Shown here: positions 1-4,745 of the stretch, one piece after another
How positions within the stretch are numbered: position 1 is the first letter of the stretch
Layout: each line of letters starts with the position of its first letter
Source: Chloroflexota bacterium
GTDB lineage: Bacteria > Chloroflexota > Limnocylindria > QHBO01
Assembly: GCA_013820865.1 (NCBI GenBank)
Contig: JACDHU010000140.1
Span: forward strand, 1 to 5,539
Direction of reading: 5' to 3'
DNA length: 5,539 nt
Notes under the pieces: model-generated
What the model was told of the DNA's origin: nothing
The model's input: the letters and a program-made list of their open reading frames with translations, nothing else
Databases searched by the model: none
Program-made: the position numbers and the translations under genes

Positions 1-171
1 CGCTCGGGACACGTTGTGGGGACTCCGGTGCAGTGCGGTGAGACGGGAGCCAAGTGTTCGAGCGGCCCCCGAGGTCTCCGAACCGTACGCCGGCTCGTGA
101 GCGCCGACGACCGGACCATGGTCTCAGGGCCGAGGGGTGACCGATGGCCTAACCGTGCGCGAGAAGAAGAA
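1..171. other. Left-edge stretch with no supported gene
   Basis: I see no convincing protein or RNA gene here. All three minus-strand frames are open between about 119 and 1, which in such GC-rich DNA says little, and none gives a recognisable peptide. A perfect 10-bp palindrome, GACCATGGTC, lies at 114-123. GAGAC at 40-44 could pair with GTCTC at 74-78, so the stretch can fold, but it matches no RNA family well. A loose resemblance to a cobalamin riboswitch is recorded among the rejected items. The start of a gene lying further left cannot be excluded. Confidence 0.5.
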
Positions 172-196
172 TTTGCTCCCCCATGCAAACAACTGG
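172..196 (+). repeat. Left arm of the palindrome element
   Basis: This arm consists of TTTGC, an 8-bp C-rich core (TCCCCCAT), GCAAA and the tail CAACTGG. The tail recurs inverted as CCAGTTG at 289-295, so the unit is longer than the inner palindrome and has an orientation. Confidence 0.75.
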
Positions 197-232
197 TAGG
201 GGGCGTGAATCAGCCCGGATTTTCACCTCATC

Positions 233-252
233 ATTTGCGCCGGGGCGCAAAT
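233..252. repeat. Central palindrome of the element
   Basis: Nine-base perfect arms, ATTTGCGCC (233-241) and GGCGCAAAT (244-252), flank a GG dinucleotide. This is the most symmetric of the three units and lies at the centre of the whole element. It lacks the CAACTGG tail of the outer arms. Confidence 0.75.
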
Positions 253-288
253 CTCGATGGCTGAATCCCTCGAATCAGGCTCTCCTTG

Positions 289-313
289 CCAGTTGTTTGC
301 GCGGGGGTGCAAA
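289..313 (-). repeat. Right arm of the palindrome element, inverted copy of 172-196
   Basis: Read on the minus strand this is TTTGC, core ACCCCCGC, GCAAA, CAACTGG, differing from the left arm at three core positions. It lies directly after the rdgB stop. With base 314 it gives a 6-bp hairpin stem, GTTTGC/GCAAAC, at the 3' end of the rph-rdgB message. Confidence 0.75.
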
Positions 314-314
314 C

Positions 315-908
315 CTACGGTTCCCGGGAGGCGGCCAGCTCGACCAGGCGCGGCGTCGCCGCCTGCACGGCGCGACCGCGATGGCTGATGCCATCCTTCT
401 CGTCCTGCTCCATCTCTGCCGTGGTTCGGCCATCGGGCAACTGGAAGATCGGGTCATATCCGAATCCGCCGTCGCCACGCGGCGCTCGCGCCACCTCTCC
501 ATCGACGACCCCCGAGAACACCTCGATGCTCAACGGATCACCCGGGATCGCGAGAGCAAGCGCGCAGACCATCCGAGCTCGACGGTCTTCCGCATCACCG
601 AGAGCCTCGAGCAGTCGCACCGCGTTGTTACCACCGGCGGCCCAGCGCGCACTGTGCACGCCCGGCCCCCAGCCCAGGGCCGCAACCTCGATCCCGGAGT
701 CGTCGGCCAGCGTCAGCAGGCCAGAAGCACGCGCGAACGCACCGGCCTTGGCGGTGGCGTTCTCAGTGTATGTGTCATACGGCTCATCCACCTCAAGCGC
801 GAGTTCGATGTCCTCCGGCGTGACGACATCCGCCGGCAGGTGCGCCAGCAGCCGTCGAAACTCGCGCTGCTTGCCCGCATTGGTAGTGGCGACGAGGAGG
901 CGGGTCAC
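315..908 (-). CDS. rdgB: RdgB/HAM1 family dITP/XTP pyrophosphatase
   Basis: This cytosolic house-cleaning enzyme hydrolyses dITP, ITP and XTP to monophosphate plus pyrophosphate, keeping deaminated purines out of DNA and RNA. The 197 residues are a normal family length and carry the full signature in order: TTNAGK near residue 8 (nucleotide binding), ENATAKA at 49-55, ADDSGIEV at 68-75 with the Asp pair expected to hold Mg2+ and act in catalysis, GVHSARWA at 83-90, GFGYDPIF at 148-155, and K171 with SHR at 175-177 for base recognition. The start is GTG at 908, chosen because the family N-terminus begins a few residues before the TTNAGK strand and because GTGA overlaps the rph stop by 4 bp, implying translational coupling. 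The gene appears intact. Motif evidence makes the family nearly certain; exact substrate preference is inferred from the family. Confidence 0.96.
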   Translation of the reverse strand: MTRLLVATTNAGKQREFRRLLAHLPADVVTPEDIELALEVDEPYDTYTENATAKAGAFARASGLLTLADDSGIEVAALGWGPGVHSARWAAGGNNAVRLLEALGDAEDRRARMVCALALAIPGDPLSIEVFSGVVDGEVARAPRGDGGFGYDPIFQLPDGRTTAEMEQDEKDGISHRGRAVQAATPRLVELAASREP

Positions 909-1645
909 TCGCCGGGCGACGCCTCGATGCTGGCGCGCTGAAGCACAAAGAGCTGACGGATGCCGGCCGCGGCCAGATCGATCATCTGGTCCATCTGCTG
1001 ACGCGTGAAGGCGCCGTGCTCGGCCGTGCCCTGCACCTCGATCAGCCGATCGTCGTCGGTCATGACCACGTTAAAGTCGACCTCGGCGGTCGAATCCTCG
1101 CTGTAGTCGAGGTCAAGATACGGCAGAGCCTTGACGATTCCGACGCTGACCGCCGCCACCTGGCCGATGAGCAGATGCCCCATCCCGTACTTATGCAGCG
1201 CCCGCGCGAGCGCGACATAGGCGCCGGTGATGCTGGCCGTGCGGGTGCCACCATCCGCCTGGATGACGTCGCAGTCGAGAGTGATGGTGCGCTCGCCGAG
1301 CTTCGCCATGTCGATCACGCCGCGCAATGATCGGCCGATGAGGCGCTGGATCTCGTGCGTTCGGCCGCCGATGGAGCCGCGGGCCGCCTCGCGCTGGCTG
1401 CGCTCGGTGCCGGCGCGCGGGAGCATGCTGTACTCCGCAGTCACCCAGCCGCGGCCCTTGCCGCGCATCCAGCCCGGCACGCGATCTTCGATGGTGGCGG
1501 CGCAAATGACGCGCGTGTCCCCGACCCTGATGAGCACCGATCCCTCGGCGAACTTCAGATAGTCGGGGACAATTTTTACTGGTCGGAGCTGGTTCGGAAC
1601 GCGGCCGTCATTCCGGCGACCGATGGTCGGGGTGGTAATTGTCAT
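905..1645 (-). CDS. rph: Ribonuclease PH
   Basis: RNase PH is a phosphate-dependent 3'-to-5' exoribonuclease that trims nucleotides beyond the tRNA CCA end; family members work as a hexameric ring. The 246 residues match a complete protein: RRNDGR...LRP at 10-22, TAEYSMLPRAG at 69-79, GRTHEIQRLIGR at 94-105, the phosphate-binding GGTRTA at 132-137 within the DCDVIQADGG block, acidic residues around 178-190 expected to bind metal, and QGTAE at 205-209. The ATG at 1643-1645 is the only sensible start: an in-frame TAG lies four codons upstream, and family homology begins about ten residues in. No Shine-Dalgarno precedes it. Instead a TAGAAT box lies 9 nt before the ATG, consistent with a leaderless message, and the ATG lies inside a 15-bp dyad. 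rdgB overlaps its 3' end; pairing of rph with rdgB is common in bacteria. Confidence 0.97.
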   Translation of the reverse strand: MTITTPTIGRRNDGRVPNQLRPVKIVPDYLKFAEGSVLIRVGDTRVICAATIEDRVPGWMRGKGRGWVTAEYSMLPRAGTERSQREAARGSIGGRTHEIQRLIGRSLRGVIDMAKLGERTITLDCDVIQADGGTRTASITGAYVALARALHKYGMGHLLIGQVAAVSVGIVKALPYLDLDYSEDSTAEVDFNVVMTDDDRLIEVQGTAEHGAFTRQQMDQMIDLAAAGIRQLFVLQRASIEASPGE

Positions 1646-1678
1646 GTGGCTGCGATTCTACGCCGCGGCCACATGACA
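1640..1678 (-). promoter_or_regulatory. 15-bp dyad overlapping the rph start codon (candidate operator or RNA hairpin)
   Basis: The arms 1640-1654 (TGTCATGTGGCTGCG) and 1664-1678 match as inverted repeats at 14 of 15 positions; the odd pair is a G-T. The 9-base centre (1655-1663) contains a -10-like TAGAAT on the minus strand. The rph ATG (1643-1645) lies in one arm. As DNA the site looks like a repressor operator centred on a promoter. As RNA from read-through of the CAP gene it would be a stable hairpin hiding the rph start. A terminator for the CAP gene is also possible, but no T-run follows. The dyad is plain in the sequence; its role is inferred. Confidence 0.6.
1655..1660 (-). promoter_or_regulatory. 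-10-like box TAGAAT for a possibly leaderless rph message
   Basis: On the minus strand TAGAAT differs from TATAAT by one base and is separated from the rph ATG by 9 nt (CGCAGCCAC). That distance places a transcription start at or next to the ATG, as in leaderless messages of many high-GC bacteria. I see no good -35 hexamer at 16-18 bp upstream. Confidence 0.4.
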
Positions 1679-1688
1679 GGGGAGATCG

Positions 1689-2708
1689 TCAGTCGAAGGC
1701 GCGGCGGAGAAAGGCGGCCATCTGCTCACGGGTGACGGTTCCACCTGGGCAGTAACGACCGCCAGCACAGCCGACCGTGATGCCTGCCGCCGCCAGGCGA
1801 TTGATGGCGCCCTCGTGAATGCTCGTGTTGTCGTCTCCGAAGTAATCACGGCTGGTTCCCGGCAGATTCAGCGCCCGGTCCAGGAAACTGGCCATCTGCG
1901 CGCGCGTGACCTTGCCGCTCGGGCAGTACCGGTTCGTGTCGCATCCACGCGTCACGCCGGCCCGGGCCACGCTGTTGATGCTGGCGTGATGCTTGTTCCA
2001 GCCGTCGTCGAGAAAGTAGTCCTTCGAAGTCGACGAGAGGTCCATGGCACGGCTCAGGAACGTCGCCATCTGGTCGCGGTTGACCGCGCCCTCGGGGCAG
2101 AACTTCGTTGCGCTGCATCCGACCGTGATCTCGTTGGCGGCCAGCCAGACAATATCGGTCTTGAACTTCGAGGCGCCGATATCGGTGAAGCCGCTGGTCG
2201 TGAGCACCGGGGTTGCGGCGCCGCAGACCTTCACGAAGACCATGACCCCGTAGTGAGTGCCATTCGAGCCCGTCGTCCAACTGCCACCGGCATGGGTGTA
2301 GCCGGTCCCGGACATGATCGACCAATGCCCAGGCGACTTGAACCACTGGTTGACGAATTCTTCCACGCGCTTAGACTCGGAGGCGTAGTTGTACGCGACG
2401 ATCTCGCCGAGCTGCTGCCAGCAGATGCCCTCCTGGGCCAGCCGCACCTTGAGGTAGTCGAAGTCGTGGCCAAGCTTGCGATCGGCGGCAAGCTGGTTGC
2501 CGCGCTCGACCGCGATGCGATCGATGACGCTGTGCAGGCCCACCGGACCGAGACCCGCTTCCACTGCGCGATACCGGTTGGCGACGCTGACGAAGTCCGC
2601 TCCATCACGCGCGGCGGCAGGCTCAGCGGCGAGCGGCGTGAAGCTCGCGGCCATGACCAGCGAAGCAATGAGGATAGGGACGAATCGGCGAGGAGAGATG
2701 CGGGACAC
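1689..2708 (-). CDS. Secreted CAP/SCP-domain protein with three C-terminal SLH-like repeats
   Basis: Residues 1-34 form a signal peptide: arginines near 7-8, a hydrophobic core, and an alanine-rich stretch before RDG. Residues 38-162 look like a CAP (SCP/PR-1, 'CxxxAHL-like') domain: H81, GE at 101-102 (family GEN, here GEI), W122, and SPGHW at 125-129, with H81, E102 and H128 as candidate members of the CAP cavity. C96 and C162 may pair. Residues 173-338 hold three SLH-like repeats, each with a Cys-x5-Cys-Pro (C198/C204, C256/C262, C314/C320). CAP proteins in bacteria are exported with mostly unknown activity, so I assign domain and location, not a reaction. The start is GTG at 2706-2708, preceded by GGAG ten bases upstream (2719-2722) and giving a proper signal peptide; no ATG serves better. 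It follows the GH18 gene by 120 bp and precedes rph by 43 bp. Confidence 0.88.
   Translation of the reverse strand: MSRISPRRFVPILIASLVMAASFTPLAAEPAAARDGADFVSVANRYRAVEAGLGPVGLHSVIDRIAVERGNQLAADRKLGHDFDYLKVRLAQEGICWQQLGEIVAYNYASESKRVEEFVNQWFKSPGHWSIMSGTGYTHAGGSWTTGSNGTHYGVMVFVKVCGAATPVLTTSGFTDIGASKFKTDIVWLAANEITVGCSATKFCPEGAVNRDQMATFLSRAMDLSSTSKDYFLDDGWNKHHASINSVARAGVTRGCDTNRYCPSGKVTRAQMASFLDRALNLPGTSRDYFGDDNTSIHEGAINRLAAAGITVGCAGGRYCPGGTVTREQMAAFLRRAFD
1692..2192 (-). repeat. Triple SLH-like module of the CAP protein
   Basis: Three 58-residue (174-bp) repeats lie without indels between them. The 8-mer GCCATCTG, encoding QMA on the other strand, falls at 1717, 1891 and 2065. The acidic loop seen in the other two proteins (DDDGN-x-HE) is eroded here, to DDGWNKHH and DDNTSIHE. 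Confidence 0.85.
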
Positions 2709-2828
2709 GAATATGGGGCTCCGGCTCAGGATGATGAAGAGAACGACCTCGTCACCCTATGGCCGATGATCTCCGCGCGCGATGGGCCGATCGTTCGCCC
2801 GGCCGATGGCCCGAAGGGACCCTCCCGA
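2709..2828. other. 120-bp gap between the GH18 and CAP genes
   Basis: No gene is seen. GGCCGAT occurs three times (2761, 2785, 2801), and GC-rich inverted segments at 2784-2812 could form a hairpin after the GH18 stop, but no T-run follows. It is the longest spacer between genes in the window and so the likeliest place for a separate promoter of the CAP gene; I find no clear -35/-10 pair. Confidence 0.4.
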
Positions 2829-4688
2829 TCAGGACCCAAGGTCCGCCCGACGCAGGAAGGCGGCCATCTGCTCGCGCAGCACGACACCCTTCGGGCAGTA
2901 GCGGCCGTCAGCACAGCCATGGGTAATATCGGCCTCGGCGACGCGATTGATGGCTGCTTCGTGCCTGTTGCCGTCGTCATCGGTGAAGTAGTCCCGCGTC
3001 GTGGCCGGCAGGCCGAGCGCCCGCGACAGGAAGCTCGCCATCTGGTCGCGCATCACGGTTCCTTGGGGACAGTAGTTCGTCCCCCCGCAACCGACTGTGA
3101 TCCCAGCCTGGGCGACGCGGTTGATGGCCCCCTCGTGCTTGTTGCCATCGTCGTCCGTGAAGTAATCCCGCGTGGCCGGCGGCAGGTTGAGCGCTCGGTC
3201 CAGGAAGGTCGCCATCTGCGCGCGCGTGACCGCTCCGGTCGGACAGAACTTCGTGTCCGAGCAGCCACTGGTGATCCCGGACTCAGCCAGCCAGATGATG
3301 TCGGTCACGAATTTCGAGTCGATGATGTCGGTGAAGGGCAACGGTCCGAATTGCGTCGCCAGCGTATCCCATAGCTCTCGACGCGATCCGTCCATGGTGA
3401 GATGCCAGATGCCGACGCCACGCAGGTCGTTGGCGCGGACCATCCCGTACTTGGCCTTCAGCGACGTGCTGTCGTCGTAGTACCCCTGCACGTGCGTACC
3501 GTAGGTCGAACTGTAATACGTGTACCACGGCACCTGACCGGTAGCGTCCCACCGTCGTCCATGTGAGCCGATGGCCTCGAGTGCGTCCACGTAGCGCGGC
3601 GCCCAACTGCGCCCGAACGGCTCTGAGGCCGCCTTGCCGGTGGGGCAGATGCTTGATGACTTGCAAGTCTTCGCGTTAAGCAGGCTGGTCTCGGTCGTCC
3701 ACCCTCGCCCGTAGTAGGGCACCCCCCAGATCAGTTTCGATCCCCGGACCTTGGCCAGGTAGTCACGCATGGCGCGCCGCGAGTCGAGCACGTACGGGCT
3801 GTCGATGGGTGCCACGCCGCCCGCCCGGGCCGATCCGCTCCAGTTGAAGTCGTAGGCCATGACCATGAGCGCATCGGCCGCACCGGACGCCGTCAGGCCG
3901 GCGAGATCGTAGCCCTCGTCCCAGGACGCGGCTCCGCCAGTGGTCGCCACGGTCAGGTAGGACCCGGCTCCAAGGCGCAGAAGCTCGCTCTTCACCTTGC
4001 GCACGAACGTCGTGTACTGCGCCTCGAGCGAGTTCGGCATCGGCTCGAAATCGAGATTGACGCCATCAGCGTTGCGCGCCTTGACTGCGCTGGCGATCTC
4101 GGTCGCCAACCGATCGCGGTTCGTCGCGCTGTTGAGCAGCGTCGACATGGCCGTGAAGTTGTAGTTCCAGGCCATCATGGTGACGGTCAGGACCACGCGG
4201 ACGCCATGCTGATGCGCCTTCGAGATGACCTCCGTCATGGCCGATGAGTTCCAGCCCGACCATCCGGGTGAACTTTTCACGAGCGTGCCGTCTGATGCCG
4301 CGCCGACCGAGAAATAGGCGATGCTTGACAGGAGCTCGTAGTCGAGGTTCGCCAACTGGGCTGAAGTAAGTGCCCAGTACGGCAGGTAGCCGTAGACCTC
4401 GCGGTTCAGGCCATTCGGCAGGGCCGCGATGCCACCGGTGCCGCCGCTATCGAGCGACATGATCCCACCGCCATTGTCAGGTTGGGTGAAGGCCGCCGGC
4501 TCGCCACCGGGAACAAAGCCGAGGCTGTCGCCCTCGTGCTCCGCGAGCATCTCGGCGTGAATGGTCGGCGCCTGGGGCGGCGCCTCCACATCTGGAACAG
4601 GGTCAACCGCCAGGACCGGGGCGACGACGCTGAGCAGCGTGACGAATGAGAGAAGGACGGCAAGCGGCCGGGCGCGGGTAGTGAACAT
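2829..4688 (-). CDS. Secreted GH18-family glycoside hydrolase with three C-terminal SLH-like repeats
   Basis: The protein has 619 residues. Residues 1-27 form a signal peptide (TRAR, hydrophobic stretch, cleavage expected after VLA). Residues 28-95 are a Pro/Gly-rich linker. A GH18 barrel runs from about 96 to 446: VYGYLPYW at 98-105, the catalytic motif DGVNLDFE at 208-215 with E215 as predicted acid, MAYDF at 277-281 and WGVPYYGRGW at 321-330. The second Asp of the usual DxxDxDxE is Asn (N211), as I recall from many YaaH/SleL-like cortex or peptidoglycan enzymes, so the target could be N-acetylglucosaminyl bonds in peptidoglycan or chitin; this is inferred. Three SLH-like repeats at 452-617 (C476/C482, C534/C540, C592/C598) should hold it at the cell surface. 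The ATG at 4686-4688 gives the signal peptide; GGAG lies 13 bases upstream, rather far. It follows the partial gene by 57 bp. Confidence 0.92.
   Translation of the reverse strand: MFTTRARPLAVLLSFVTLLSVVAPVLAVDPVPDVEAPPQAPTIHAEMLAEHEGDSLGFVPGGEPAAFTQPDNGGGIMSLDSGGTGGIAALPNGLNREVYGYLPYWALTSAQLANLDYELLSSIAYFSVGAASDGTLVKSSPGWSGWNSSAMTEVISKAHQHGVRVVLTVTMMAWNYNFTAMSTLLNSATNRDRLATEIASAVKARNADGVNLDFEPMPNSLEAQYTTFVRKVKSELLRLGAGSYLTVATTGGAASWDEGYDLAGLTASGAADALMVMAYDFNWSGSARAGGVAPIDSPYVLDSRRAMRDYLAKVRGSKLIWGVPYYGRGWTTETSLLNAKTCKSSSICPTGKAASEPFGRSWAPRYVDALEAIGSHGRRWDATGQVPWYTYYSSTYGTHVQGYYDDSTSLKAKYGMVRANDLRGVGIWHLTMDGSRRELWDTLATQFGPLPFTDIIDSKFVTDIIWLAESGITSGCSDTKFCPTGAVTRAQMATFLDRALNLPPATRDYFTDDDGNKHEGAINRVAQAGITVGCGGTNYCPQGTVMRDQMASFLSRALGLPATTRDYFTDDDGNRHEAAINRVAEADITHGCADGRYCPKGVVLREQMAAFLRRADLGS
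2832..3335 (-). repeat. Triple SLH-like module of the GH18 protein
   Basis: Three 174-bp repeats; GCCATCTG falls at 2863, 3037 and 3211. Repeats two and three are very alike (both with RDYFTDDDGN and HE-x-AINRVA), pointing to recent duplication or conversion. A 21-bp run starting at 3211 is identical to one starting at 1891 in the CAP gene. Confidence 0.88.
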
Positions 4689-4720
4689 CGGCCGCAGGCT
4701 ACTCCGGTGTGGTGCGGTTC

Positions 4721-4729
4721 AGAATAGTA
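4721..4729 (-). promoter_or_regulatory. Possible -10 region upstream of the GH18 gene
   Basis: On the minus strand TACTATTCT holds two overlapping TAnnnT-type boxes about 35 bp before the GH18 ATG, the most AT-rich spot in the 57-bp gap. No good -35 element is visible at standard spacing, so this is only a candidate for transcription separate from the upstream gene. Confidence 0.25.
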
Positions 4730-4745
4730 CCGATGGCTGATCGAT

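Larger units (their letters stand above)
172..313. repeat. Symmetric REP/REPIN-like element of three palindromes at 62-bp spacing
   Basis: Three 18-bp units of the form TTTGC-N8-GCAAA start at 172, 234 and 296, exactly 62 bp apart. The outer two are inverted copies of each other: 172-196 and the reverse complement of 289-313 match at 22 of 25 positions. The central unit sits on the same symmetry axis (242.5), so the whole 142 bp is one imperfect palindrome with two 44-bp spacers. The spacers agree only near their outer ends, where both begin CAACTGG read inward. The element ends one base before the rdgB stop codon (315-317). Its extragenic position, short palindromic units and inverted doublet resemble REP/REPIN elements. 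The family assignment is inferred from architecture only. It may also protect or end the rdgB transcript, though no T-run follows a hairpin. Confidence 0.75.

Noticed and set aside
18..94. Loose likeness to a cobalamin riboswitch on the plus strand (GGGGACTCCGGTGCAG, then GCCAAGTGT, then a GAGGTCTCCGAACC...GCC stretch)
   Set aside because: The order of blocks is suggestive, but the conserved GCCACTGT and B12-box cores both need several changes or insertions. No plus-strand gene follows; the next gene is convergent. A covariance-model search (RF00174) would decide.
1..119. Open minus-strand frame from an ATG at 117-119 to the left edge, a possible start of a further gene
   Set aside because: All three minus frames are open here, the peptide looks like random GC-rich translation, and no ribosome site precedes the ATG.
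172..313. Regular palindromes as a short CRISPR array
   Set aside because: The three units are not identical, the outer two are inverted relative to each other, the 44-bp spacers share sequence at their ends, and no cas gene is nearby.
295..314. Rho-independent terminator after rdgB
   Set aside because: The stem is only 6 bp and no T-run follows on the minus strand, so it is kept as part of the repeat element only.
183..1008. Plus-strand open frames across rdgB and the end of rph
   Set aside because: They are antisense to rdgB, which has every family motif. Their peptides are Arg/Ala/Ser-rich, as expected for shadow frames.
1641..1677. The dyad as an ordinary terminator of the CAP gene
   Set aside because: The stem is strong, but ATTACCACC rather than a T-run follows it, and it includes the next gene's start codon. 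A regulatory reading is preferred though not proven.
2761..2807. Three GGCCGAT direct repeats as binding sites
   Set aside because: Spacing is uneven (24 and 16 bp) and the word is common in this GC-rich sequence.
1815..3374. Long plus-strand open frame (519 codons) across the CAP and GH18 genes
   Set aside because: It lies antisense to two well-supported genes and bridges their gap. It is open because of high GC and the repeated antisense of SLH codons, and its peptide shows no domain logic.
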